A stretch of 58,947 bases of DNA from an uncultured Clostridia bacterium (GTDB lineage: Bacteria; Bacillota; Clostridia; Oscillospirales; Oscillospiraceae), in contig CAMGRL010000009.1 in assembly GCA_946061515.1 (NCBI GenBank), positions 1 through 58,947 of the forward strand. Reading direction: 5' to 3'. Below the pieces are notes generated by a model. That model saw only the letters and a list, made by a program, of their open reading frames with translations. It was not told the DNA's origin and made no database searches. The translations under genes were made by a program, and so were the position numbers. Of this stretch, positions 9,459 to 17,621 are shown piece by piece (the first letter of the stretch is position 1; the number at the start of each line of letters is the position of its first letter).

Positions 9459-9504
9459 CCTTCCCCTCTGAGGGGAAGGTGGCCAGGAGGGCCGGATGAG
9501 GTGC
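9459..9504 (+). repeat. solo B-type two-hairpin repeat
   Basis: CTTCCCC pairs with GGGGAAG, followed by a second small hairpin (GGCC/GGCC-like) and a GGATGAGG tail. This is one half (form B) of the paired palindromic repeat seen complete just downstream. A GGGCGGCC/GGCCGCCC hairpin follows near 9514-9534. Confidence 0.6.
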
Positions 9505-9562
9505 CCTTCCCGGGCGGCCACGCAGGGCCGCCCCTACGGCCCAACCGAAACAGCGCTGCAAC

Positions 9563-9678
9563 GGCTCCCCTTGTCAGGGGAGCTGGCTGCCCGTAGGGCA
9601 GTCTGAGGGGTAGTCAAAGGTAGCAACGAGGCAAACCCCTCCGCCCCTTTCGGGGCACCTCCCCTGTTAGGGGAGGCT
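9563..9678. repeat. paired two-hairpin repeat, A-left/B-right, empty
   Basis: The left half (form A) has GGCTCCCC/GGGGAGC, then a second stem GCTGCCC/GGGCAGT, then CTGAGGGG. A spacer of about 20 bases follows. The right half is the reverse complement of form B: CCCCTCCG, GCCCC/GGGGC, then CCTCCCC/GGGGAGG. It looks like a MITE-type element of about 116 bp with no gene inside. With the solo copy upstream it fills the 322-base gap between the transporter and the surface protein, apart from the terminator. Confidence 0.7.
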
Positions 9679-9712
9679 ATACGGCGCGCGGCAAAAGCCA
9701 CCCCTAAGCAAA

Positions 9713-9756
9713 AAAAAGGAAATGTACATTCCTTTCGGGATATACATTTCCTTTTT
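9713..9756. terminator. bidirectional terminator, EamA transporter / surface protein
   Basis: AAAGGAAATGTA pairs with TACATTTCCTTT around a 16-base loop, with A and T tracts on the outer sides. It lies just after the stop codon of the leftward surface protein gene and can also end rightward transcription. Confidence 0.85.
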
Positions 9757-9774
9757 ATTTAATTTCGCGGTGTC

Positions 9775-11958
9775 TTATCTGTCAGCCTTTTTCTTTTTGC
9801 TCACGGTGGCCGTGGTGATCACGGCGGCGGCGGCGGACAGGGTGAACAGTGCAAACCACAGGGCGATATTGCTGTCATCGCCGGTACCCACGGTGCCCAG
9901 CTTCGCGATCTCTGCCTTCTCCGTATAGCCGCAGACTGTGCAGGTATGTTCCTTTTCGCCCTTGGCGGTCTCGGTGGCCTTCCTGGTTACCTTCCACTCG
10001 CCGTATTTGTGGGCTTCCTTGTTCTGGATGTCGCCGCAATCGCACTCGTCCCAGTGGTTGGTCTTGTCGTACTTCTGGGTGTAGTCATGGGTGTGCTCCA
10101 GCACGGGAATGGTTTCCGTCTGCTTATAGTCGCACACCGTGCAGGTCCGCTCCCGCTGGCCCTCTTCCGTCTCCGTGGCCGCCTTGGTCACGGTCCAGTC
10201 GCCGTATTGATGGAGCTCCTTGTTCTGCACATCTTTGCACGCGCACTCGTCCCAGTGGTGTGTGGCGTCGTGCTTCAGCTCGTAGGCGTGGTCGGTGTAG
10301 GTGTTGGTGAAGGTCATATCCGCCTTCTGCAGGTTCTCCCAGTCGATGGTATAGTTCCCCTGGCCGTCGATGGACGCGGGCACGACATACACGATATATC
10401 CCGATGCATTCGCATCATCGCCCATTGCGTACGCGACGGGGATCTCCTCCATCAGCACTCCCCAGACCGTATCGTCCACCGTCCAGCCGTCCTCGCCTGC
10501 GTTCACCTGCTGCACAAACGCGCCCTCGGAGAGCATGTACCAGAGCTGCCGTTCCGGGCCGGTGATGGTCAGGGCGCCGGTATAGTCGCCCGCGCCGTCG
10601 GTCGTGACCGCGGCGGCGGCCGTCACGTTGTCCGCGGTCAGTGCCGCGCCGCTGCCGTCGATCAGCGCCAGCTCAAAGGTCGTCTCGCCCGGCTCGCCCG
10701 CGTCGCCCAGGGCCACGGTGGTGGTGAAGGGGACGGTCAGGGTGATGATCTTTTCAAAGACGGGATAGATCGTGACGTCCTGATCCGCGGTATATGTGGC
10801 GCCGAGCTTGTAGACTGCGCCCTCCTTGTCCACCCAGCCGGTCTGGACGAAGCCGTCCATGGTGAAGGTCTCGCCGCGCAGGGTGAGCGGCTCGCCGTGG
10901 GTCTTGGTGTCCATGCAAATGGGATCATCGCCGCTGCCGATATATTCCACGATGTACTGCTGCACCGCGCCGCAGCCGCAGACGCCGTCCACGTAGAGGT
11001 GCTCCGGCGAGACCTGAACGCGCTTGGTGGCGGATACAAACTGCTGATCCGCCGTATATCCATATACGCTCAAGTCAAAGTAGTTCGTATTCAGGTCGTA
11101 CCACTCCGTAAGCATCACGCCGTGCCCAACGCCGTTCTCATCGATCGTCAGATCCACGCCGCTGCCCTTGCCGCCGGTGTCAAATCCGAACCCCTTGTCG
11201 AGGGTCACACCCTCCGGCGCCGTGGCGGTGAATTCGTAGTCCTGCTGCGCGCAGACCACATCCGGGCCGTCAATGGTGAGCGGCGGCATCGGCGGCGTGC
11301 CGAGGGTACATATTATCTGGAGCTGAATCGGCACACCATCTCTGGTTGCAATCATACAATATTCCGGCGTCCTGCCGTTCACGGTGACAGCCGGTGGTAT
11401 ACTCAGTCCTTTGTTGTTCAGTTCGAGTTCGAGAGAATAGGTCGTGCCAGCCTCGAACGCTTCGGTTTCACTTATGTTCTGCCCCTCGGGGTACTCTGCT
11501 TCTTTTACCCATGTAACAAAAAGAATATCGTCTTCGCTGAAGGTGACGCCCGGGATCGTGGATTCGAAGCTGTAGGTGCAGTCGGCCGGCGTATTGCCCA
11601 CCTCGAAGCCGTCGACCGTGATGGCGAGGCTGCCCTGCACCTGATAGACGGCGTCAAAGGTCAGGTCATTGTCCGGGTTCACATTGATCTCTGTATCGGG
11701 CTCATAGACCGTCCCGGAGCCGCTCTCCTTCCAGCCCACGAATTCGTAGGGCGCGCAGTTCTCGACGTGGCCGAGGTTGAATAAGTCCCCAATTTCAATA
11801 CTTAACACATAGGGGCTCGGTTCATCGCCCGCACGGCAGAACGTGCCGTACTTGAAATTCAGCGTGACCGTACGGTAGTCATCCGCAAAGGCCGCCACCG
11901 GGCAGAGCATCAGCACCATGCACAGGCACAGCAGAATACTCAAAACGCGTTTTTTCAT
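9775..11958 (-). CDS. large cell-surface protein with pilin-like domain and C-terminal anchor
   Basis: Secreted, wall- or membrane-anchored protein of 727 residues. The signal peptide is MKKRVLSILLCLCMVLMLCP with AFADD as cleavage region; the ATG at 11958 is used because it begins this signal and has a GAGAGGAAA SD. A segment ending MTFTNTYTD (about 545-595) resembles streptococcal pilin isopeptide-linkage domains. It is followed by two copies of a repeat of about 65 residues with the pattern HxxxxHHWDECxCxDxQNKExH...YGxW...CTVC. The C-terminus is GTGDDSN, a hydrophobic helix and KKKKADR, like a sortase signal without a clear LPxTG. Function is unknown; adhesion is a guess. Confidence 0.85.
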   Translation of the reverse strand: MKKRVLSILLCLCMVLMLCPVAAFADDYRTVTLNFKYGTFCRAGDEPSPYVLSIEIGDLFNLGHVENCAPYEFVGWKESGSGTVYEPDTEINVNPDNDLTFDAVYQVQGSLAITVDGFEVGNTPADCTYSFESTIPGVTFSEDDILFVTWVKEAEYPEGQNISETEAFEAGTTYSLELELNNKGLSIPPAVTVNGRTPEYCMIATRDGVPIQLQIICTLGTPPMPPLTIDGPDVVCAQQDYEFTATAPEGVTLDKGFGFDTGGKGSGVDLTIDENGVGHGVMLTEWYDLNTNYFDLSVYGYTADQQFVSATKRVQVSPEHLYVDGVCGCGAVQQYIVEYIGSGDDPICMDTKTHGEPLTLRGETFTMDGFVQTGWVDKEGAVYKLGATYTADQDVTIYPVFEKIITLTVPFTTTVALGDAGEPGETTFELALIDGSGAALTADNVTAAAAVTTDGAGDYTGALTITGPERQLWYMLSEGAFVQQVNAGEDGWTVDDTVWGVLMEEIPVAYAMGDDANASGYIVYVVPASIDGQGNYTIDWENLQKADMTFTNTYTDHAYELKHDATHHWDECACKDVQNKELHQYGDWTVTKAATETEEGQRERTCTVCDYKQTETIPVLEHTHDYTQKYDKTNHWDECDCGDIQNKEAHKYGEWKVTRKATETAKGEKEHTCTVCGYTEKAEIAKLGTVGTGDDSNIALWFALFTLSAAAAVITTATVSKKKKADR

Positions 11959-12018
11959 TGTGTTTCCTCTCTTTCTCCCCCGCGGCTGCACGGGGGACTT
12001 GCTTTTCCTTTGTCAACT

Positions 12019-12723
12019 TTATTTCTCCGGCGGCAGCAGGCCGTCCAGCGAAAATTCATAGCGCATGGCAAGCTGCCGGAACAGCTCCTCCATGACCCGC
12101 TGCGCGATGCCGCGAATATCCAGCCCCCCAAGGAAGGCGAGAACCTTCTGCAGCTCCTCCTCCGGCACCTTGTAGCCCCGCAGGGCCAGGGTCAGGAATT
12201 TCTCCAGCTTCCGCTCCAGCGGGAAATCCGCCGTGCAGGGACTGGCCATGTACCCGCGCATCAGCCCCGACGTGCCATATTCCAGCTCAACAAAATCCTG
12301 CTCCGTCAGTTCGGGCTGATAGGGGCCGAAAATGGGGTACAGCTCCTTTGCCGTGGCGCGCTGGATGTAGGCCAGCGGACGCTCCTGGGTGTAGACCTCC
12401 AGGTAGATCTGCCGCAGATTTTCGTTCAGCTCCGTCAGCGTGATCTGCAGCGCGGTTTCCGCCGCGTAGACATACACCGGCGGCAGCGCCTCCCCCGCAA
12501 CATGTCTGGCCATGCTGAACTGGTTTTCAAACATGAAGTCCACCAGCTCCAGCAAAACGCCGTCCTTGCTCTGGAAAAGATTCTGAAAGCTGCTGGCAGA
12601 GACCTGCGCATCCTTCAGGATCTGCTGCATGGTAGTCTGATGGTATCCGTTTTCCAGAAAGAGCTTGACGCAAGACTGCAAGATCCGCTTTTTTGTCAGA
12701 AGTCCATCGCTTCGAATTGCCAA
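12019..12723 (-). CDS. TetR/AcrR-family transcriptional regulator
   Basis: 234 residues. The N-terminal DNA-binding domain is typical: TKKRILQSCVKLFLENGYHQ then TTMQQILKDAQVSASSFQNL (about 10-50). The remaining 180 residues form a variable ligand-binding domain with no signature I recognise. The surface protein gene lies 60 bases downstream on the same strand, so the regulator may control it, but no direct evidence is visible. A promoter and a short inverted repeat lie upstream, as expected for an autoregulated repressor. Confidence 0.9.
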   Translation of the reverse strand: MAIRSDGLLTKKRILQSCVKLFLENGYHQTTMQQILKDAQVSASSFQNLFQSKDGVLLELVDFMFENQFSMARHVAGEALPPVYVYAAETALQITLTELNENLRQIYLEVYTQERPLAYIQRATAKELYPIFGPYQPELTEQDFVELEYGTSGLMRGYMASPCTADFPLERKLEKFLTLALRGYKVPEEELQKVLAFLGGLDIRGIAQRVMEELFRQLAMRYEFSLDGLLPPEK

Positions 12724-12747
12724 TCCATCATCCCCCTGTCGTGCACC

Positions 12748-12791
12748 TTGGTATACACACCAACTATATCAGACATGCGTTCCTTTTTCAA
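12748..12791 (-). promoter_or_regulatory. promoter and likely operator of the TetR gene
   Basis: On the minus strand TTGAAA (12786-12791) and TATAGT (12763-12768) are 17 bases apart. The inverted repeat TTGGT/ACCAA (12748-12752 and 12759-12763) abuts the -10 box on the transcribed side, a position suited to autorepression. Confidence 0.6.
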
Positions 12792-12879
12792 TATTTTTCT
12801 TTTGAAAAATTGCATAAAATTTCAGCGTTTTCAGCGTTTTTTTCAACGTTCAGCGATACCGGATCGCGGCCCGTGCAAT

Positions 12880-13011
12880 GGCTCCCTTGTGTAAAGGGAG
12901 CTGCCGCCGGAGGCGGCTGAGGGATTGTTCTTCTTGGTTACGCTGGGCAGGAAAGGCAACCCCTCCGTCTCCGCCTGCGGCGGAGCCACCTCCCCTTACA
13001 CAGGGGAGGCT
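12880..13011. repeat. paired two-hairpin repeat, A-left/B-right, empty
   Basis: Same design as the copy at 9563-9678. The left half has GGCTCCC/GGGAGC, a second stem GCCGCC/GGCGGC and CTGAGGGA. After about 40 bases the inverted form B follows, with CTCCGCC/GGCGGAG and CCTCCCC/GGGGAGG stems. No gene lies inside. It occupies most of the 353-base gap between the TetR gene and the dehydrogenase; the rest is the TetR promoter and a terminator. Confidence 0.72.
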
Positions 13012-13022
13012 TTGGCGCCCGC

Positions 13023-13058
13023 AAAAAACAGGCGTGGCCATCGCGGTCACGCCTGTTT
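13023..13058. terminator. terminator downstream of the dehydrogenase gene
   Basis: AAACAGGCGTG (13026-13036) pairs with CACGCCTGTTT (13048-13058), flanked by A and T tracts. It lies about 20 bases past the stop of the leftward gene. Confidence 0.85.
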
Positions 13059-13076
13059 TCTGCTTCATTTCTTCAA

Positions 13077-14165
13077 TTATTTCGTCCTGACGTACTCGTT
13101 CATGGGACGGACCATGTACTCATTGTAGGGGAACTGGTCGGTGGTGACGTAGCCGGCCGGGGCGTCGATCAGCTGGGGGATGCGGTTGACCAGCGTGGCG
13201 CAGGTCAGCTCCACGGTGGCGGGCTGGTTGACGATGCAGGTGGTCTCCGGCTCGCCGTAAAGGGTCCAGACGTTGGTGTCGAACTCGTCCTTGTTATAGA
13301 TCTTGCCCACGCACTCGGTCTCGAAGGTGATGCCCTCCTCGGTCTCGGTGGTGACGATGGCGCGCATACCGGTGACGTAACCGGCCTTGACCACCATGCC
13401 CAGGGTCTCGGACTGCAGGTCCTCCTTGTCGATGCAGGGGATGCACTTCTGGGTCTGGGACTTCACGTGCAGGCCCATCTTGCTGCACAGCCAGCCGTTC
13501 TGGTTCCACATGTAGGAGGGCACATACTGGCCGCTCTCCACCAGCTCCTTCATCTCATCGGAGGGGGTGTCGTTGTAGCAGCCGATGGTTTTGTCGAACT
13601 CCTCAACGGTCAGGCCCGCGCCGTGGCCTTCCGCCAGAGCGATACCGTAGTCCTCCACGTTGTAGGAGCTGCTGCCGAAGATCTTGGTGATCTTGTGGGA
13701 GGAGCCGCAGAGGTTGGTGACCAGGGTGCCCCAGTACAGATCGCAGTAGCCCACGCCGGTGAGGGTGCAGTTGCCTTCCTTGGCCAACTTGTCCAGCTTG
13801 GCGGTGAGGGCGGGAGAGGAGTTCCAGGGGTAAAGGGCTTCCTCGCAGGTGCTGATGGCGTTGATGCCCAGCTTTGCGCAGATGGTGAAGATCTCCTCGA
13901 TCTCCGCCACCGTGCTGCGGGTGGCCACGATGCAGACGTCCGGTCTCAGCTCGGCGAGAACCTTTTCCGCGTCAGCCGCGGGCTGAACCGTGACGCCCAC
14001 AAAGGGATAATCGTTGCCGATGATCTCGGACACATCCTTGCCGATGTGGCCGGGGTTGCGGCAGAAAGCCGCTACCAGTTCACCCTCGTGCTCTAAAACA
14101 TAGCGCATGAGCCAGCGGCTCATCCGGCCTGCTCCATACTGTGCAACTCTGACTTTACGTTCCAT
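13077..14165 (-). CDS. 2,4-diaminopentanoate dehydrogenase-like / DapB-like oxidoreductase
   Basis: 362 residues with an N-terminal NAD(P)-binding Rossmann fold (VRVAQYGAGRMSRWLMRY, about 4-21) of the dihydrodipicolinate reductase type. Overall it resembles 2,4-diaminopentanoate dehydrogenase (Ord), which acts in oxidative ornithine fermentation in Clostridium sticklandii; that match is by recall of family features such as CEEALYPW and HGAGLTVEEFD. The other ornithine-pathway genes (oraS, oraE, ortA, ortB) are not here, so the substrate may differ. AGGAGGC precedes the ATG. A MerR-type promoter lies upstream, next to a merR gene. Confident as a dehydrogenase, moderate as Ord-like. Confidence 0.75.
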   Translation of the reverse strand: MERKVRVAQYGAGRMSRWLMRYVLEHEGELVAAFCRNPGHIGKDVSEIIGNDYPFVGVTVQPAADAEKVLAELRPDVCIVATRSTVAEIEEIFTICAKLGINAISTCEEALYPWNSSPALTAKLDKLAKEGNCTLTGVGYCDLYWGTLVTNLCGSSHKITKIFGSSSYNVEDYGIALAEGHGAGLTVEEFDKTIGCYNDTPSDEMKELVESGQYVPSYMWNQNGWLCSKMGLHVKSQTQKCIPCIDKEDLQSETLGMVVKAGYVTGMRAIVTTETEEGITFETECVGKIYNKDEFDTNVWTLYGEPETTCIVNQPATVELTCATLVNRIPQLIDAPAGYVTTDQFPYNEYMVRPMNEYVRTK

Positions 14166-14225
14166 TGAGATAGCCTCCTTAAATCATCATTTTTATTGGT
14201 TATTATTTTAACAACCTGTGAGATG

Positions 14226-14256
14226 ATTATACAGTCTATACCAAGGATAAAGTCAA
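14226..14256 (-). promoter_or_regulatory. MerR-type promoter with 19-bp spacer
   Basis: On the minus strand TTGACT (14251-14256) and TATAAT (14226-14231) are separated by 19 bases. The overlong spacer, with an imperfect dyad centred on CCTTGG, is the hallmark of promoters activated by MerR-family proteins. It lies beside the end of a merR gene and drives the dehydrogenase gene. Confidence 0.65.
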
Positions 14257-14259
14257 GCA

Positions 14260-15102
14260 TTATTTTTTCGGAAAACAGACCGGGATCTGGGTCTTGTAGA
14301 TCATCTGCCGCTTGTCGAAATCCAGCACCGGAAAGTCCACGATCACCTCGCAGAGATAGTCCCCCACCACCTGACAGCCGTGCTCGCGCACATAGTCCAT
14401 CAGCCGCAGCACGTTCTCCCGCTCCCGGGAAAACTCCGCCGAGCACAGGCACACATAGGTGGCGGCGGGCACCAGCTCCGCGTCCCGGGCCTTGTCCTTT
14501 TCATCCACGAACAGGAACACCTCGTTGGAAAACATGTTTCCGGACAGGAGATGCTCTTTCCGGATCACCGTGCCCACATTGCTGAAATAGGACAGGGGCA
14601 TGTTGCAGCGGAGCAGATGCTGCTTTAGCTGCCGGAGCATGTATTCATAGCCGGTCTCGTCCTGGTCAAAGTAGTTCACATCGCAGGTATAGCGGTAAAT
14701 ATGCCGCTCGGGGATAAATTCGATGAAAATCTCCCCGTTTTTGGGCATGGCCTCGTAGCGCTTGAAGTTGTCCAGGGTGCGCATAATGGCCGCCCGGGAA
14801 CGGGAGAGCTGTTCGATCCGTTCCTCCACCTGCCCGGCCTGCTCCAGCAGCAGCTTCTGCAGGGCGTCGGCGTCGTTTTCCTCTAAAAACTCCCGGATCC
14901 GGCGCAGGGTCATGCCGTAGACCTTCATGTTCTGGATCATGTCCAGCCGGGCGGACTGGCTGATGTGGTAATAGCGGTAGCCGGTCCGCTCGTCGGTATA
15001 CTGGGGCTTCAGCAGACCCACCCGGTCATAGAGGCGCAGGGTCTGTTCAGAGATGTGGTTCAGCTCCGCCATCTGGCCGATGGTCAGTTTTTGCAGGTCC
15101 AT
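14260..15102 (-). CDS. MerR-family transcriptional regulator with effector-binding domain
   Basis: 280 residues. The N-terminal winged helix reads LTIGQMAELNHISEQTLRLY (about 6-25), then DRVGLLKPQ and GYRYYHISQ. A coiled-coil linker follows near 80-110 and a C-terminal domain of about 150 residues like the GyrI/BmrR multidrug-binding fold. Such proteins twist promoters with long spacers when a ligand binds. A promoter with a 19-base spacer starts at the 3' end of this gene and points to the dehydrogenase gene, so that gene is its most likely target. Confidence 0.9.
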   Translation of the reverse strand: MDLQKLTIGQMAELNHISEQTLRLYDRVGLLKPQYTDERTGYRYYHISQSARLDMIQNMKVYGMTLRRIREFLEENDADALQKLLLEQAGQVEERIEQLSRSRAAIMRTLDNFKRYEAMPKNGEIFIEFIPERHIYRYTCDVNYFDQDETGYEYMLRQLKQHLLRCNMPLSYFSNVGTVIRKEHLLSGNMFSNEVFLFVDEKDKARDAELVPAATYVCLCSAEFSRERENVLRLMDYVREHGCQVVGDYLCEVIVDFPVLDFDKRQMIYKTQIPVCFPKK

Positions 15103-15134
15103 AAACTTTACACCTACTATAATGTTATTTTGAA

Positions 15135-15182
15135 AAATCGGACCCCGGAGGCGGAGAGCAGGCTCCTGCCGCGGGGTCGGTT
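15135..15182 (-). terminator. terminator of the membrane protein gene
   Basis: Read leftward, CCGACCCCG pairs with CGGGGTCCG through an interrupted long stem, ending in TTTTTC. It follows the stop at 15188 and separates this gene from merR. Confidence 0.7.
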
Positions 15183-15187
15183 TGGTT

Positions 15188-16051
15188 TTATCTCAGCCGT
15201 TCAAAGCCGTCATCGGGGTCTTCCTTTTCCTCCGCGGTCTTGCTGCGGAGATTGGCCGCCATGATCCAGTTGTAATAGATCAGCATCAGCGCGGCGGAGA
15301 GCAGGATCAGCTGCTGGCCCACATTCCGGGAGTCCGCCAGAGACATGATACACAGAAACGCGCCAAACATGGCGAAAAACATGGCCCGCCAGGTGTTGGG
15401 CTGCCCGTAGGCAAAACCGGCCACATGGAAAAAGGACAGCATGGCCACGCACAGCGTTACAATTTCAACGGCAAAGTCCCAGACCACGCTGTTGATGGCG
15501 TTTTCCTTATAGCTGAGGATGAGCCAGACGGCAAACAGCAAAATGGGCAGGAAGGAGAACAGGCACAGGACCTTGGGTCTGAGCCAGGGTCTTTCCCTGT
15601 TGGGTGCGGACAGGAGCACCGGGAAGCTCAGGCCGGTCAGAAGGGCCAGCACGGCCACAATGCGGAGCATGACGGCGTTTTTATCCGTCTCGCAGGTGGC
15701 GAGGATCGCCAGACCGCCCACGCACATCAGAAGCCCGGCAGACCAGCGGGCGATGGAATAGAGCTTTCCCGGGTTGGCCAAGGCCCCTTCAAATTCGTCC
15801 GGCAGAGAATATCGCTGATTTTTAAACCGGTCCACAAAGCGGAGGAACACATAGCCCACGATCAGAATGCTCAGGGGGACCATAAGGTTCCAGAAGCTGC
15901 CTTTCGACAGGCCGTCCTCAAAGGCCAGCTGCCGCTGCATCCAGCGGAAAAACACACCGAAAGCGCCGGCTCCGGCCACATAGGCGTTGAGCTCCAGGGC
16001 TCTTTGCTGATTGAGATGTTTATTTTTGTCTTTTTCTTCGTGCATAATCAA
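15188..16051 (-). CDS. polytopic membrane protein of unknown function
   Basis: 287 residues with about seven or eight hydrophobic segments, for example NLMVPLSILIVGYVFLRFV, LLMCVGGLAILATC, VLCLFSFLPILLFAVWLILS and LILLSAALMLIYYNWIMAAN. The N-terminus is short and charged (HEEKDKNKHLNQQ) and the C-terminal tail is acidic (EEKEDPDD). I see no catalytic or transport motif and do not recognise the family. It is transcribed leftward, divergent from spoIID, and ends at its own terminator. The start could be the ATG at 16051 or 16045. Confidence 0.75.
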   Translation of the reverse strand: MIMHEEKDKNKHLNQQRALELNAYVAGAGAFGVFFRWMQRQLAFEDGLSKGSFWNLMVPLSILIVGYVFLRFVDRFKNQRYSLPDEFEGALANPGKLYSIARWSAGLLMCVGGLAILATCETDKNAVMLRIVAVLALLTGLSFPVLLSAPNRERPWLRPKVLCLFSFLPILLFAVWLILSYKENAINSVVWDFAVEIVTLCVAMLSFFHVAGFAYGQPNTWRAMFFAMFGAFLCIMSLADSRNVGQQLILLSAALMLIYYNWIMAANLRSKTAEEKEDPDDGFERLR

Positions 16052-16078
16052 AGTCCCGTTTCAATAACAATGGTAACA

Positions 16079-16107
16079 GATATTTTACCCTTATTTGCAC
16101 ATTCAGT
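16079..16107 (+). promoter_or_regulatory. candidate sigma-E promoter of spoIID
   Basis: GATATTT (16079-16085) fits the -35 consensus of the mother-cell factor sigma-E. CATTCAGT (16100-16107) matches its -10 (CATACAnT) at seven of eight positions, with a 14-base spacer. spoIID is a known sigma-E gene in Bacillus. Confidence 0.6.
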
Positions 16108-16131
16108 CAAGCCATAATCGGAGGGGCCGCT

Positions 16132-17136
16132 GTGAAGAAAACCATTCTGCTGTCATACCTTGCGCTGTTTATCGTTTTGGGCTTTCCCCTGCTGCTGCGG
16201 GGACGGGCTCTGCCGGAGCCGGAGGGGCCCGACCCCTCCGCCGCCGAAACCCCTGTGCCGGAGACAAGCTCCGCGCCCGCGCCCCTGGCCGCTTCCGGCC
16301 TTGCCCCGGCTCCGGACAGCATAAGCGTTCTCACGGGGGAGGGTGTGGTCAACATGGACATGCAGGAATATCTGGTGGGGGTTGTGGCGGCGGAGATGCC
16401 CGCCTCCTTCCAGGAGGAGGCACTGAAAGCCCAGGCCGTAGCGGCCCGGACCTATGCCATGTACTGCGCCCTGGGGCAAAAGCACGGCGAGGCCCAGGTG
16501 TGCACCGATTACAGCTGCTGTCAGGCCTGGCAGGGCGACGAGGCCCTGCGGCAGAAATGGGGCGGGGACTACGACGCGTACATCCAGAAGATCCGCGCCG
16601 CCGTGGAGGCCACGGCGGGGCAGTACCTGAGCTATGAGGGCCAGCCGGCCTTTGCCGCCTTCCATTCCTCCTCCGCCGGGGCCACCGAGGACTGCGGGCA
16701 GGTCTGGAACCCCAGTCCCTATCTGATCAGCGTGTCCAGCCCGGAGACGGCGGAGGACGTGCCGAACTACGTCAGCACCGTGGAATGTACGCCTCTGGAC
16801 TTCCGGGACACCCTGCTTTACGCCCACCCCGAGGCGGACTTCACCGGGGAGGAGAGCGGCTGGATCGGTGAGATCAGCCTGGACGGCAGCGGCCGGGTGG
16901 CCAGCGCCGTTTTGGGCGGCGTGAGCGTGAAGGGCACCGAGCTGCGGCAGCTATTCAGTCTGCGCTCCACTGCTTTTCGGCTTGAATACACCGGGGAGAG
17001 CTTTCGCTTTACCGTCACCGGCTACGGCCACGGCGTAGGAATGAGCCAGTACGGGGCGAACGTCATGGCCCGTGAGGGCAAGACCTACACCAACATACTG
17101 GCTCACTATTATCCGGGTACGGTTCTGGTCAGTTAA
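16132..17136 (+). CDS. spoIID: stage II sporulation protein D, peptidoglycan lytic enzyme
   Basis: SpoIID is a membrane-anchored lytic transglycosylase that works with SpoIIP and SpoIIM during engulfment. It has 334 residues from a GTG with GGAGGGG upstream. An N-terminal helix (about 5-22) is followed by a Pro/Ala/Glu-rich linker to about 62. The SpoIID domain starts near 68 with VVNMDMQEYLVGVVAAEMP, with the catalytic Glu at position 88. AVAARTYAMY and the C-terminal GYGHGVGMSQYGAN are conserved. It lacks its usual neighbours here. The stop overlaps that of the convergent folA by four bases. Confidence 0.94.
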   Translation: MKKTILLSYLALFIVLGFPLLLRGRALPEPEGPDPSAAETPVPETSSAPAPLAASGLAPAPDSISVLTGEGVVNMDMQEYLVGVVAAEMPASFQEEALKAQAVAARTYAMYCALGQKHGEAQVCTDYSCCQAWQGDEALRQKWGGDYDAYIQKIRAAVEATAGQYLSYEGQPAFAAFHSSSAGATEDCGQVWNPSPYLISVSSPETAEDVPNYVSTVECTPLDFRDTLLYAHPEADFTGEESGWIGEISLDGSGRVASAVLGGVSVKGTELRQLFSLRSTAFRLEYTGESFRFTVTGYGHGVGMSQYGANVMAREGKTYTNILAHYYPGTVLVS

Positions 17137-17612
17137 ATCCGCTCATAGGTGCAGAAGCAGTAGCGCAGACCGTTCTCCTCCTGCCACTCCCCTTCGTCGG
17201 TGCAGACCCAGGCCGGGTCCGCGTCCAGGTTGGGGAAAAAGCTGTCCGAGTGGGGAGTTAAATCAATTTTTGTGAGAAACACGCGGTCATAGTGGGGATA
17301 GAACTGCTTGTACACACTGGCTCCGCCGATGACCAGACAGCGGGGGTGCTCCGCCGCCGCGGCCAGGGCCTCCTCGGTGCTGTGGACCACCTGGGCCCCC
17401 TCGATCTGGATATTCTGCCGGGTCACCACAATATTGTAGCGGTTTTTCAGGGGGCGGCCGCCGGGGAAATCAGAGAGGGTCTTCCGCCCCACAATAACGG
17501 CGTTTCCGTCGGTCACCTGGCGAAAATGCACCCGGTCCGCTTTCAGAACCACCGGCTGGGTGCCGCCGTCGCCGATGCCCCAGTCGGAATAGACTGCAAC
17601 GATCGCGTCCAT
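17133..17612 (-). CDS. folA: dihydrofolate reductase
   Basis: Reduces dihydrofolate to tetrahydrofolate with NADPH, needed because thymidylate synthase turns methylene-THF into dihydrofolate. It has 159 residues. It begins MDAIVAVYSDWGIG, with VIVGRKTLSDFPGGRPLKNR in the centre and CLVIGGASVYKQFYP near 90-105, all typical DHFR signatures. The gene lies nine bases downstream of thyA, forming the common thyA-folA pair. Confidence 0.96.
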   Translation of the reverse strand: MDAIVAVYSDWGIGDGGTQPVVLKADRVHFRQVTDGNAVIVGRKTLSDFPGGRPLKNRYNIVVTRQNIQIEGAQVVHSTEEALAAAAEHPRCLVIGGASVYKQFYPHYDRVFLTKIDLTPHSDSFFPNLDADPAWVCTDEGEWQEENGLRYCFCTYERI

Positions 17613-17621
17613 GGCCCCTCC

